This document shows, one piece after another, positions 23,586-31,967 of a DNA stretch of 45,707 nucleotides. Each line of letters starts with the position of its first letter. Position 1 is the first letter of the stretch. Origin of the DNA: Treponema sp. (GTDB lineage Bacteria; Spirochaetota; Spirochaetia; Treponematales; Breznakiellaceae); the NCBI GenBank assembly GCA_031273265.1, contig JAISSH010000130.1, positions 1 through 45,707 of the forward strand. Direction: 5' to 3'. The notes beneath the pieces are model-generated. The model was not told the origin of the DNA. It worked only from the letters and a program-made list of their open reading frames with translations, and ran no database searches. The position numbers and the translations under genes are program-made.

Positions 23586-25406
23586 ATGAGATTGTTTCCG
23601 GTTATATTGGGGATTGCAGCCGTTGTCTGTATAAGGATTTTATCTTTTTACAGAAACGGCTTCCCCATATTATCAAGCCTCGCCAGCCTTACCCTGTCTT
23701 TGACGCTTTTCCTTATTCTGATAACGGTTGTTGATCTTCTAAACAGGTCTGACTTTAGTAAAACCGGACTTTGGGAAAAAGTTAAAAGATTTTTTTATAA
23801 AATTAAGGTTCTGCCAAAAATAAATGAAGAGCCAGAAGAAAATGAAAAAACCGCCGTTCAGCACGGCAATTTACAGCAGGACGGTCTAACCGAAATAAAA
23901 AGAAAAAATTCTTCACAGCCGCGCGAGACAGGCGTAAGTCTTGAAAAGCGGATATACGCGATTTTTTATATCATCTCCTTTTTAGGCATAGCGTTTTGGC
24001 GCATAATCGTAATTTTTAAGGTTATACCGTGGTCGTACGCAATGACGGATGCTGTTCAATACCGCGCCGGTATTGTTGACGCGGTTTTACTGCTTGTTTT
24101 CCCCTGCGTCTGCGTCCTCTACCTGAAAATGAGGGAAAACGGTTCATATCCCACAGATAAAATTTCGGGCGATATACTGATTTTATTTTCATATACTTCG
24201 TTTATCTACGCGGCGGTTATCGCGGCTGTCTCGGTATTGAATATAAATATTCTGGTTGTTTTGAAGTGGGTATATTACGCCGTTTCGGCGTACATTGTTG
24301 TTTCACTGGCGGTTAATATAGCGTTTTCAATGTTAAAAGGAAACATTTTAAGTTTTGATTACGCGCTGTTTCCAAAAGCTGGGACGCAGGAAGTAAAGTG
24401 GAATGTTTCCCTTAAATCGCTGTATACAATAAGGTACACCTTAACCATTTTGCCCGCTCTGGCGCTTGCCCTTGTTTTTGTTTTATTTCTGTCAACAACC
24501 GTTTTTGTCGTACAACCGCATCAACAGGCGGCGGTGTATCGTTTTGGAAAACTCAGCCCATCTTCTATAAAAAATGAAGGCGTCCATTTTAAATTTCCCT
24601 GGCCTGTTGAAAAAATTGAAAGTTATGATGTTCATCGCGTTTCTTCCATGCAAATCGGTTATCAATCGTCGCTCAGCGCGAATTTTTTATGGACAAAGAC
24701 GCACGATGGCGGCGAATATATGCTGCTTCTTGGAAACGGCAATGAAATGGCGGCGGTAAATTTAAAAATTATGTATATAATTTCCGATTTATATTTATAT
24801 ATCAAAACTTGTACAAACCCGGAAGCTGTGTTATCCGCCGCCGCTTACAACGCGCTTATGAGCCGGACTGTAAATACCACGCTTGATTCGTTTTTAAGCA
24901 TAGACAGAAATTCTCTTTCGGCGTCTGTATCTAATGAGTTGTCTCAGTTTTGTAAATCAGAAAAACTTGGGTTTTCAGTTGTGCAGGTTATTATTGAAAG
25001 CATACACCCTCCCGTAGAGATTGCAGACGTATATCAAAAAGTTGTAAGCGCTTCCATCGAAAAAACAGCGTTAATTACAAGAGCTGAAAGTTACGCCGGA
25101 GCAAAAGTCATTGAAGCGCAGAGACAAAGCAAAACCGCTATTGATGCCGCCCAAGCCATGCAGTACAGCAAAATCAGCGATGCGCAAAAAGAAACGGCTG
25201 TTTTTTACGCCACAATACAGGCGCAAAGAATATCCGGCGGCTCTTTTGAGTTGTCAAAAAACCTCGATGTTTATGAAAAGATTATCAAAAGCAATAAAGT
25301 ATATGTATTTTCACCCGGAGTGCAAAATGTCATATCAAAATTTATTATAGGAAAGGTAAACACGGTAAATTTATCGGGTGTTAATCAAGGAGACGGCAAT
25401 GAGTAA
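23586..25406 (+). CDS. SPFH/band-7 protein with multi-span N-terminus (HflK-like)
   Basis: A 606-residue protein of two parts. Residues 1-310 hold about seven hydrophobic spans (near 5-20, 33-52, 122-145, 163-182, 197-218, 222-246, 283-308) with a charged cytoplasmic insert at 55-120. Residues 310-600 are an SPFH/band-7 domain: VVQPHQQAAVYRFGK, GVHFKFPWPVEKIE, then an Ala/Glu-rich helical coil (SASIEKTALITRAESYAGAK). SPFH proteins form large ring assemblies that organise membranes and regulate proteases such as FtsH. An HflK-like domain fused to so many spans is uncommon. It is the first of three SPFH genes, overlapping the next by eight bases. Confidence 0.85.
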   Translation: MRLFPVILGIAAVVCIRILSFYRNGFPILSSLASLTLSLTLFLILITVVDLLNRSDFSKTGLWEKVKRFFYKIKVLPKINEEPEENEKTAVQHGNLQQDGLTEIKRKNSSQPRETGVSLEKRIYAIFYIISFLGIAFWRIIVIFKVIPWSYAMTDAVQYRAGIVDAVLLLVFPCVCVLYLKMRENGSYPTDKISGDILILFSYTSFIYAAVIAAVSVLNINILVVLKWVYYAVSAYIVVSLAVNIAFSMLKGNILSFDYALFPKAGTQEVKWNVSLKSLYTIRYTLTILPALALALVFVLFLSTTVFVVQPHQQAAVYRFGKLSPSSIKNEGVHFKFPWPVEKIESYDVHRVSSMQIGYQSSLSANFLWTKTHDGGEYMLLLGNGNEMAAVNLKIMYIISDLYLYIKTCTNPEAVLSAAAYNALMSRTVNTTLDSFLSIDRNSLSASVSNELSQFCKSEKLGFSVVQVIIESIHPPVEIADVYQKVVSASIEKTALITRAESYAGAKVIEAQRQSKTAIDAAQAMQYSKISDAQKETAVFYATIQAQRISGGSFELSKNLDVYEKIIKSNKVYVFSPGVQNVISKFIIGKVNTVNLSGVNQGDGNE

Positions 25407-26277
25407 AATATACAAGGTTTTTTTTGTTTTGATTTTTATTGTTATTGTGGCGGCGGCTGGATTCACATTTACTGTAAAAGAAGGTTACAGCGTTATCATC
25501 TCGCGTTTCGGGAAAATAGTTGATGTATGTCAGGACGCAGGGCTGTATTTTAAGCTTCCCTGGCCTGTTGATAAAATAATAATTTATGATACCAGAAATC
25601 AATATATGGATTCCGGCTATAATGAAACTCTTACCAATGATAAAATCAATATTATCCTTCAAACATATATAGTTTGGAAGATAGCTGATATAAGGAAATT
25701 TCACACAAGCATAGGAGATTATAACGCCGCTCAAAGACATCTAAACGATCTTGCGGCAACCGCAAAAAACAGCGTCCTTGGAAATTACCGGCTTTCTTCG
25801 CTCGTTTCAACTAACATTGATGAAATAAAGATAGATGAAATATGTAGAACTATCGAAGAAAAGACGGCTCAGGGCGCGCTTGCCAATTACGGCATAGAGA
25901 TTCAAACATTGAAGATAAAACGGCTTGCGCTGCCCGAAGCCAACATCAGAAGCGTTTTTAATCAGATGATAGCGGACAGGCAAAAATACGTTTCACAGTA
26001 TGTAGCGGAGGGGGAACGGGACGCCGCGTTAATCAGAGGCGAAGCGGACGCAAGAGCCGCCGAAATATACGCGCAGGGCAAACTTGAAGCGTCGGAAATA
26101 GAAGCCGAAACAGAAAGAATGATAGCGAGAATCTACGGAGAAGCGTACGACAGAAATGCTCGTCTTTTTACCTTTCTAAAAAAACTGATCGTGCTTGAGA
26201 ATTCTGTAAACGCTGACACAACAATTATTATGCGCGCAAATGAATCTCCATTTGACATAATAACGGGGTCAAATTAA
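25399..26277 (+). CDS. SPFH/band-7 protein, HflC-like
   Basis: A 292-residue protein with one N-terminal membrane anchor (about residues 7-26), an SPFH domain (KEGYSVIISRFGKIVD, AGLYFKLPWPVDK) and a C-terminal helical segment rich in charged residues and alanine (AALIRGEADARAAEIY). This is the layout of HflC/stomatin-type proteins, with the SPFH domain exposed on the outside of the inner membrane in the HflKC case. ATG 25399 overlaps the previous stop by eight bases with GGAGACGG as ribosome site. Translation is coupled to the preceding HflK-like protein, so the two should be made in comparable amounts and probably co-assemble. Confidence 0.85.
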   Translation: MSKIYKVFFVLIFIVIVAAAGFTFTVKEGYSVIISRFGKIVDVCQDAGLYFKLPWPVDKIIIYDTRNQYMDSGYNETLTNDKINIILQTYIVWKIADIRKFHTSIGDYNAAQRHLNDLAATAKNSVLGNYRLSSLVSTNIDEIKIDEICRTIEEKTAQGALANYGIEIQTLKIKRLALPEANIRSVFNQMIADRQKYVSQYVAEGERDAALIRGEADARAAEIYAQGKLEASEIEAETERMIARIYGEAYDRNARLFTFLKKLIVLENSVNADTTIIMRANESPFDIITGSN

Positions 26278-26288
26278 GGCAGCGGCAA

Positions 26289-27248
26289 ATGAAAAACAGA
26301 ATTTTTAGCGTTTTCACGCAAATAATGGAATACATCATAAAATATTTTAAATTAACTGTGTGTTTCGCTGTTATATTGATTGTGCTTTCGGGAGTATACC
26401 GCGTGGAAAGCAGTCAGACCGCCGTTGTGCTTCGTTTCGGCAGGCTGACGGGCGTTACTCCTGAAAAACAGGTAAAAAAGCCGGGACTGCATTTTGCTTT
26501 TCCGTTTTTTATAGATAAGGTAATTAAGATTCCGGTGTATGTCATACAGGAAAGGGAAATCACTGTGCATTATAAACCAGATGGAAGCGTAGTCTCTCCC
26601 GATATTGAAGAAAACGGCTATGTGTTAACCGGCGATAAAAATGTTGTACTGATAAGGGCAAAAATAAAATATCAGATAAATGACGCGGTGCGTTTTACAT
26701 TATTCAACAGCGACGCCGGCGTTATGATCGACGGCATAATCAGCGGAGAGTTAACCTGTATAGCCGCACATTCAAATGTGGATTCAATACTTACAAGCGG
26801 CAGAGCGCAGTTATCGCAGGATGTTATGCGCAATTCGCAGAAAATTATAGATGATTTAAAATTGGGAGTCCTTGTTTCCGGCGTAGAATTAACTGAAATT
26901 ACAGCGCCTGCCGAAACGATCAGATATTTTGAAGAAGTAAGAAACGCCTCTGTGTTTAAGGCAACCAGTTTTCAGCGGGCGCAGGAATACGCCTCTACAA
27001 GGATACTGGGAGCGCAGGCGGCGGCAGGCGCTCTTAAGCAGACCGCCGTAACTGAGCAGGCCGAAAGGCTGACAAAAGCCCGCGGCGAAATGGCGCAGTT
27101 TAACGGACTGTACGACCAATACGCGAGAAACCCGCAGATCATAATGTCCGGGACATTCAGGCAGAGAGTGGGAGAAGTTTTGAAAAAAGCGGGCAAATCA
27201 ATAGTTGTTCCGGCGGGCACAGAGACGCCGGTTTTCCTTTTACCGTAG
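26289..27248 (+). CDS. Third SPFH/band-7 protein of the cluster
   Basis: A 319-residue protein with an N-terminal membrane span (about residues 22-38), an SPFH domain (SSQTAVVLRFGRLTG, KPGLHFAFPFFIDKV) and a helical tail (EYASTRILGAQAAAGALKQTAV). It differs from the HflC-like neighbour in having a ~20-residue insert around VHYKPDGSVVSPDIEENGYVL split through the domain. Three consecutive non-identical SPFH genes are unusual; HflK-HflC systems have two. ATG 26289 comes 12 bases after the previous stop and the metal ATPase starts 10 bases after this gene ends, so all are one transcription unit. Likely a subunit of a hetero-oligomeric SPFH assembly. Confidence 0.83.
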   Translation: MKNRIFSVFTQIMEYIIKYFKLTVCFAVILIVLSGVYRVESSQTAVVLRFGRLTGVTPEKQVKKPGLHFAFPFFIDKVIKIPVYVIQEREITVHYKPDGSVVSPDIEENGYVLTGDKNVVLIRAKIKYQINDAVRFTLFNSDAGVMIDGIISGELTCIAAHSNVDSILTSGRAQLSQDVMRNSQKIIDDLKLGVLVSGVELTEITAPAETIRYFEEVRNASVFKATSFQRAQEYASTRILGAQAAAGALKQTAVTEQAERLTKARGEMAQFNGLYDQYARNPQIIMSGTFRQRVGEVLKKAGKSIVVPAGTETPVFLLP

Positions 27249-27257
27249 GGGTGAGTA

Positions 27258-29156
27258 ATGAAGAATATGGCAGACATTGCAGGTAACGGACATTTTTCAG
27301 ATGTGCATCTTTCAGACAAAGAGAAACTGAAGTTCAAAAACAGCATCCTGTCTCTTTCGGGCGCGCTCGTTTGCCTTGCCGCCGGACACATTTACGGAAG
27401 AATTTTTCCGCAGCAGGATATAATTCAGGTAATTATTTACCTTGTCGGTATTTGCATAATAGGAATTCCCATGTTTATTACCGCGATACGTGGACTTGTC
27501 TGTAAAGATATGAAATACGCTATGGAAATACTTGTAACAATTGCTATGATCATATCAACTTTAAGCGGACAATTTTTGCTTGCAATACTCATTCCCGTTA
27601 TTCTTACTTTTGTTCATTTTCTTGAAGAAAAAAGCATTATGGGAGGGCGGGACGCGATTGAAGGTTTAAAAACGATGCAGGCGGAAAAAGCAATCATATT
27701 AAAAGACGGAAAGGAAATTTTGATTGACGCGAAGGAATTAAAATCAGGCGATACAATTATAATAAAGCCCGGAATGTATTTGCCTGTCGACGGCGAGGTT
27801 GTATTTGGCGCGTCAAGCATTGATCAAAAATCACTCACAGGCGAATCCATACCGAAAACAGTTGAGATAGAAGATCCGGTATTTGCCGGAACGGTAAATA
27901 TTGACGGCAATATCAAAGTTAAGGTTACGAAGGAGTATGCGGATACTTCTTTCCAGAAAATAGTAAAACTGCTTGAGGATTCAGGACATATTCAAATGCC
28001 CGATACTAAAATTGTTGACAAGTTTATTTTTTACTATATTCCGCTAACGCTTGTTACGGCTCTTTTGGTGTGGCTGTTTACGCAGGATATAACAAGGGCT
28101 ATCGCCATCCTTGTCGCCAGTTGTCCATGCGGTCATCTGCTTATCAATTCCGCTCCTATGATTGCGGTGTTGGCAGACTCGGCAAAAAGGGGAATCCTTA
28201 TAAAAAATTCGTCCTTTGTGGAACATCTTGGAGAAACCGATTTTATAATTTTTGACAAAACAGGCACTATAACAAACGGAATTTTGGAGGCTGGCAGTTT
28301 CCATTTGGATCATGCATCTGATTTTAACGAACTTATTATGGCCGCTTCCTGCGCCGCGCACGCGTCGCTTCATCCAATATCGAAATCAATTATTTCGTTA
28401 TGCGAAAGAAAAGATATAGACAGGGACTTTGAAATAAAAGAACATATCGGTAAAGGAATTGAAGGAAAAAAGGGAGACGATGTGATTTATCTTGGCAGTT
28501 ACAGTTGGATGCGCTCACTGGGTTATCAAGTTTCTGATAAATATGAAAACTCAGGCGCATGCGACTGGGTTGTTAAGAACGGCAAAATACTCGGATGCAT
28601 TGTATTCAAAGATACGCCCCGTGATAACGCCGCGCAGGTTATAAGTCAACTAAAGAGCATGGGCGTGTCAAGAACATGCCTCTTGACAGGGGATCATTTT
28701 CAGTCGGCGAAAAAAATACAGGACGCGGTGGGAATTGATGAAATGCAATGTGAATTACTGCCGGAACAGAAGCTTGATTGTGTCGAAAAAATGATGGAAG
28801 GGCATACCGTTACGGTTATCGGAGACGGTATCAACGACGCCCTTGCCCTGTCGCGGGCGCATGTGGGAATAGCGATGGGAGCTATGGGTTCTGATACGGC
28901 GATTCAAAGCGCGGATATTGCTCTAATGAACAACAATCTTTCCAATATTCCCTATGTAATCAAACTGGCGCGGAGAACAAAAGATATTATTTATCAAAAC
29001 ATTATTTTGGCTTTTTCTGTAAGTATTATCATGATATTTTTGGCGGGAGCCGGTATTGTAACGCCAATCGCCGGCGCGTTTTTCCATAACATTGGCGCTT
29101 TTTTGGTATTACTAAACAGCAGCAGGGTGAGTCAATTCGGCAGTGCGCAGACTTGA
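27258..29156 (+). CDS. P1B-type metal-transporting ATPase lacking HMA domain
   Basis: A 632-residue heavy-metal P-type ATPase. Motifs in order: TGES (about 194-197), the metal-site CPC in ASCPCGHLLI (289-291), the phosphorylated Asp in FDKTGTITN (333), the HP motif of P1B enzymes (AHASLHP, about 368-373), TGDHFQSA and the GDGINDA hinge. A C-terminal pair of spans ends in HNIGAFLVLLNSSR. No N-terminal HMA (CxxC) domain exists; only a short leader with a few His. CPC followed by GH is atypical, and the terminal HN..NSSR resembles non-copper P1B groups, so substrate is uncertain. ATG 27258 follows AGGGGTG. It closes the barrel/SPFH cluster, which suggests the SPFH ring organises or regulates this pump. 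Confidence 0.9.
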   Translation: MKNMADIAGNGHFSDVHLSDKEKLKFKNSILSLSGALVCLAAGHIYGRIFPQQDIIQVIIYLVGICIIGIPMFITAIRGLVCKDMKYAMEILVTIAMIISTLSGQFLLAILIPVILTFVHFLEEKSIMGGRDAIEGLKTMQAEKAIILKDGKEILIDAKELKSGDTIIIKPGMYLPVDGEVVFGASSIDQKSLTGESIPKTVEIEDPVFAGTVNIDGNIKVKVTKEYADTSFQKIVKLLEDSGHIQMPDTKIVDKFIFYYIPLTLVTALLVWLFTQDITRAIAILVASCPCGHLLINSAPMIAVLADSAKRGILIKNSSFVEHLGETDFIIFDKTGTITNGILEAGSFHLDHASDFNELIMAASCAAHASLHPISKSIISLCERKDIDRDFEIKEHIGKGIEGKKGDDVIYLGSYSWMRSLGYQVSDKYENSGACDWVVKNGKILGCIVFKDTPRDNAAQVISQLKSMGVSRTCLLTGDHFQSAKKIQDAVGIDEMQCELLPEQKLDCVEKMMEGHTVTVIGDGINDALALSRAHVGIAMGAMGSDTAIQSADIALMNNNLSNIPYVIKLARRTKDIIYQNIILAFSVSIIMIFLAGAGIVTPIAGAFFHNIGAFLVLLNSSRVSQFGSAQT

Positions 29157-29187
29157 CCGGCACACGCGCCGTGTATTACCATTAGTT

Positions 29188-29295
29188 GCTCTGCGTCAGG
29201 AACCGTGCGAACAGTCGCCGCCTAACCCCGCCAGGTTCGGAAGAAAGCAACGGTAAGCGGATGTCTGCTGCGCCGCGGTCTCCCTGACGCGGGGC
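29188..29295 (+). ncRNA. ffs: Signal recognition particle RNA (4.5S type)
   Basis: A long hairpin: GCTCTGCGTCAGG (29188-29200) pairs throughout with CCTGACGCGGGGC (29283-29295), allowing G-U pairs. The apical loop region carries the diagnostic domain IV sequence CAGGTTCGGAAGAAAGCAAC with GGTAAGCGG, where FtsY/Ffh bind. About 108 nt, the small bacterial SRP RNA without Alu domain. Its position before dnaX-ybaB-recR is the usual neighbourhood. A TTGACC at 29153-29158 may be its -35, but the -10 is weak. Confidence 0.93.
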
Positions 29296-29374
29296 GCCCA
29301 ATAATGCACAGCGAAGCTGTGTAGATGAATAATTTAGCACGGCGTGGCGCTAATAAAACGTCACTGTGACAAAT
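29296..29374 (+). other. Structured spacer between SRP RNA and terminator
   Basis: No gene. It holds a perfect hairpin CACAGC-gaa-GCTGTG (29307-29321), an imperfect TTAGC...GCTAA hairpin and a small GTCA-ctg-TGAC hairpin (about 29360-29370), followed by a factor-independent terminator. It could be the extended 3' part of the SRP precursor or a separate small RNA. Confidence 0.4.
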
Positions 29375-29413
29375 AAAGGCGCGAGGGCTTTAGCCCGAGT
29401 GGTGCGCCTTTTT
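29375..29413 (+). terminator. Rho-independent terminator after ffs
   Basis: AAAGGCGC pairs with GCGCCTTTTT around a nested GGGC-ttta-GCCC hairpin, with a T-run. It separates the SRP RNA unit from dnaX, which starts 41 bases on. Confidence 0.75.
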
Positions 29414-29453
29414 GCCACTGGTTATTTCTCCCACTATTCTATAAACTACTTCT

Positions 29454-30935
29454 ATGGCAGATTCAGGCGCTCAGGGATATGAAGTTACGGCTTCCAAACT
29501 CAGACCCAAAACTTTTGACGAGTTAGCGGGGCAGGAATTTGTGGTTTCTACCCTGAAAAATTCTCTGCAAAGCGGGCATATCGCGCACGCTTACCTTTTT
29601 TCCGGTCCGAGGGGCTGCGGTAAAACCAGCGCGGCTCGTATTTTGGCGCGTTCGCTGAATTGCGAAAAAGCGGCGGAAGCGGGGTATAATGGGAATCCCT
29701 GCGGGGTCTGTGATAATTGCCGCGCTATCAGTCAGGGCGCGAGTATCGACGTGCTGGAAATTGACGGCGCGTCCAACAATTCGGTCAACGATGTGCGGCA
29801 GATCAAGGATGAAGTTCTTTTCCCGCCGCAAGCCGGACGTTACAAAGTTTATATCATTGACGAAGTTCATATGCTTTCCGGCAGCGCGTTCAACGCTCTG
29901 TTAAAAACCATCGAAGAGCCGCCGCCGTATATCGTTTTTATTTTTGCCACGACGGAACTGCACAAAGTTCCCGCCACGATAAAAAGCCGCTGTCAGCAGT
30001 TTAATTTCAGGCTTATACCGGTCGAAATAATTCAGGGGATACTGAAAAAAATCTGCGCCGAGAATGGAATCGAAGCTGAAGATGACGCGCTGTTCTGGAT
30101 AGCCAGAGAATCCACCGGCAGTATGAGGGACGCATTCACTCTTTTTGATCAGGTTGTCTCTTTTTCTTCCGGCGGCATACGCGGCGATCTGATCCGCGAA
30201 AAACTTGGCATAACAGGTCTTGAAAAACTGAACGAGTTGGCGGAGACATGCGCCGTGAACGACGCGTCCGGCGCTTTCGCGCTTATTGATAAAATTTTGG
30301 AATCGGGAGTCGCAATCGAACAGTTTGTAATTGACCTTGCCGGTTTTTTCCGAGGTCTTCTTCTGCTCAAAAACGGAGTAACAAGGGAATCGCTTTTGGG
30401 TTACCGACCCGCCCTGTTTTCCGCGAAGGCGTTGGAAACTTTCGATTCAATCCGTCTTGAACAGGCGCTTGATATTTTACTTGACTGTTACCGCAACATT
30501 CGCTATTCGGTGTCTCCGCGTTTTGAACTGGAAACCGCTGTTTCAAAACTGACATGGTTAAGCCGCTGGATTTCTCCAACGGAACTGAAGGACGCGGTGG
30601 AGAGCGCAAGGGGTGTTTTTCAACATTTACCTGCGCCCGCTGCTTATAAACAGCCGGTGAACAGTCCGCGTCCCGCACAGACGGAAACAGTTTCGCGTAA
30701 CGGAACGCCGGCGGCTCCCGCCCGCGGCTCACCTCCTGTTAACCAATCTGGCGGAGGGGATGATTCTTTTTCCAATGCTTTTCAGCGGATGATTGCTTCA
30801 AGGGAAAACGGTTCGGCGGAGGAAGATGATGTTCCTCTTTGGGACAGCGCGGTACATAAAAAAGACACTGAGGCGGAAATGCCGCCTCAGGTTGAACGCG
30901 TGCTTTCTATGATTCCCGGAACAGTCGTTCCTTGA
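29454..30935 (+). CDS. dnaX: DNA polymerase III gamma/tau subunit
   Basis: Clamp-loader ATPase, 493 residues. N-terminal LRPKTFDELAGQEFV, Walker A GPRGCGKTS (about 51-59), zinc cysteines (NCEKAAE..., CGVCDNC), Walker B/DEVH (YIIDEVHMLS), sensor 1 (FATTELHK) and the arginine finger SRCQQF are present, then domain III and a Pro-rich linker. The C-terminal tau-specific part is short compared with E. coli (643). Near the 3' end, AAAAAAG (30858-30864) is followed after three bases by a perfect 9-bp stem-loop (30868-30890), like a frameshift signal; the -1 frame stops after two codons. ATG 29454 has no clear ribosome site. It is followed by ybaB and recR, the usual order. Confidence 0.93.
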   Translation: MADSGAQGYEVTASKLRPKTFDELAGQEFVVSTLKNSLQSGHIAHAYLFSGPRGCGKTSAARILARSLNCEKAAEAGYNGNPCGVCDNCRAISQGASIDVLEIDGASNNSVNDVRQIKDEVLFPPQAGRYKVYIIDEVHMLSGSAFNALLKTIEEPPPYIVFIFATTELHKVPATIKSRCQQFNFRLIPVEIIQGILKKICAENGIEAEDDALFWIARESTGSMRDAFTLFDQVVSFSSGGIRGDLIREKLGITGLEKLNELAETCAVNDASGAFALIDKILESGVAIEQFVIDLAGFFRGLLLLKNGVTRESLLGYRPALFSAKALETFDSIRLEQALDILLDCYRNIRYSVSPRFELETAVSKLTWLSRWISPTELKDAVESARGVFQHLPAPAAYKQPVNSPRPAQTETVSRNGTPAAPARGSPPVNQSGGGDDSFSNAFQRMIASRENGSAEEDDVPLWDSAVHKKDTEAEMPPQVERVLSMIPGTVVP

Positions 30936-30949
30936 GTAACGGAGTGGAA

Positions 30950-31291
30950 ATGAATATTAATCCATTTGATATATTAAAAAACGCGCAGAAAATTCAGGAG
31001 CAGATGAGCGGCTTTCAGGAAAAACTGGAAGCTATCACGGCTACAGGCTCTTCCGGCGGCAGTATGGTCGAAATTGATCTGAACGGAAAGCTCGAAGTGC
31101 TTGACGTGCGTATCGCGCCGCAAGCCGTTGACGGCGGAGATGTTGAAATGCTGGAGGATCTGATCATGGCGGCTTTTACCGACGGCATGAAGAAGGTGAG
31201 AGATGAGATAAGCGGCGAAGTCGGAGCAATGACCGGCGGCTTGGATCTGAGCGGCTTAAATATACCGGGTTTCCCCGGCAGTCCCGGTTGA
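30950..31291 (+). CDS. YbaB/EbfC family nucleoid-associated protein
   Basis: A 113-residue YbaB/EbfC protein, a small dimeric DNA-binding protein that coats the nucleoid in Borrelia (EbfC) and other bacteria. NPFDILKNAQKIQEQMSGFQEKL is the typical N-terminal helix; then the GSSGGSMVEIDLNGKLEVLDVRI core and a glycine-rich tail (GLDLSGLNIPGFPGSPG). ATG 30950 follows GGAGTGG; a TTG at 30932, overlapping the dnaX stop, is the longer alternative. It lies between dnaX and recR as in most bacteria and is probably co-transcribed with both. Confidence 0.9.
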   Translation: MNINPFDILKNAQKIQEQMSGFQEKLEAITATGSSGGSMVEIDLNGKLEVLDVRIAPQAVDGGDVEMLEDLIMAAFTDGMKKVRDEISGEVGAMTGGLDLSGLNIPGFPGSPG

Positions 31292-31301
31292 TGAGGTTGT
31301 C

Positions 31302-31940
31302 GTGACGCCGAAACAGGAATCCGAGTTCGCCGCCCGCCGTCCCAATGCCCTCGACAGACTGATAACGTTGTTTTCAAAACTTCCCGGCATTGGTAAAAAA
31401 AGCGCGGGCAGAATTGCGTATCACATTTTGGATAACAATCCGGCTCTAGCGCAGACGCTGGCGAACGAGCTTGCGGGCTTGCATCAGGCGATCCGCCGGT
31501 GTAGTACCTGCGGCGGCTTTACCGAAACCGATCCTTGTTCTGTCTGTTCCGACCCCGGACGCGATCATACAATTATCTGCGTTGTAGAACACGCACAAGA
31601 TATGCGAATCATCGAGGAGTCCCGCGAGTTTCCGGGAGTTTATCATGTTCTCGGCGGGTTAATAGCGCCGTTGGAAGGAGTGGGCGCGGGAGACCTTTCT
31701 ATCGACAAACTTATCGCCCGCATTCGTGAGGCGGATGCGGACCGGCAGGTTAGGGAACTGATTCTCGCTTTGAACCCCACGGTCGAAGGAGACACCACTT
31801 CCCTGTACCTGCAAAAACTGCTGAAAAATTTTCCAGTGGAAATTACGCGCCTTGCGTCCGGTATGCCTGTCGGCGGAAACATCGAATATATTGACAAACT
31901 CACGCTGTCGCGAAGTTTCCGGGGACGCGTTAAGCTGTAG
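31302..31940 (+). CDS. recR: Recombination protein RecR
   Basis: A 212-residue RecR with the helix-hairpin-helix (KLPGIGKKSAGRIAYHIL), the four-cysteine zinc site (C67/C70/C79/C82) and a Toprim domain (IICVVEHAQDM.II). It works with RecF or RecO in loading RecA at gapped DNA. The last residues contain the conserved MPVGGNIEYIDKLTLSRSF. The start is GTG at 31302, about ten bases after the previous stop with GAGG upstream. This completes the dnaX-ybaB-recR group. It converges with polA, whose stop lies 28 bases away. Confidence 0.94.
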   Translation: MTPKQESEFAARRPNALDRLITLFSKLPGIGKKSAGRIAYHILDNNPALAQTLANELAGLHQAIRRCSTCGGFTETDPCSVCSDPGRDHTIICVVEHAQDMRIIEESREFPGVYHVLGGLIAPLEGVGAGDLSIDKLIARIREADADRQVRELILALNPTVEGDTTSLYLQKLLKNFPVEITRLASGMPVGGNIEYIDKLTLSRSFRGRVKL

Positions 31941-31967
31941 TTTTTACAGCCGCGCTTTGATTCCTCT

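Noticed and set aside
30858-30890. Canonical E. coli-type dnaX frameshift
   Set aside because: The heptamer is out of the required A AAA AAG phase, so it is reported only as a possible slippage site.
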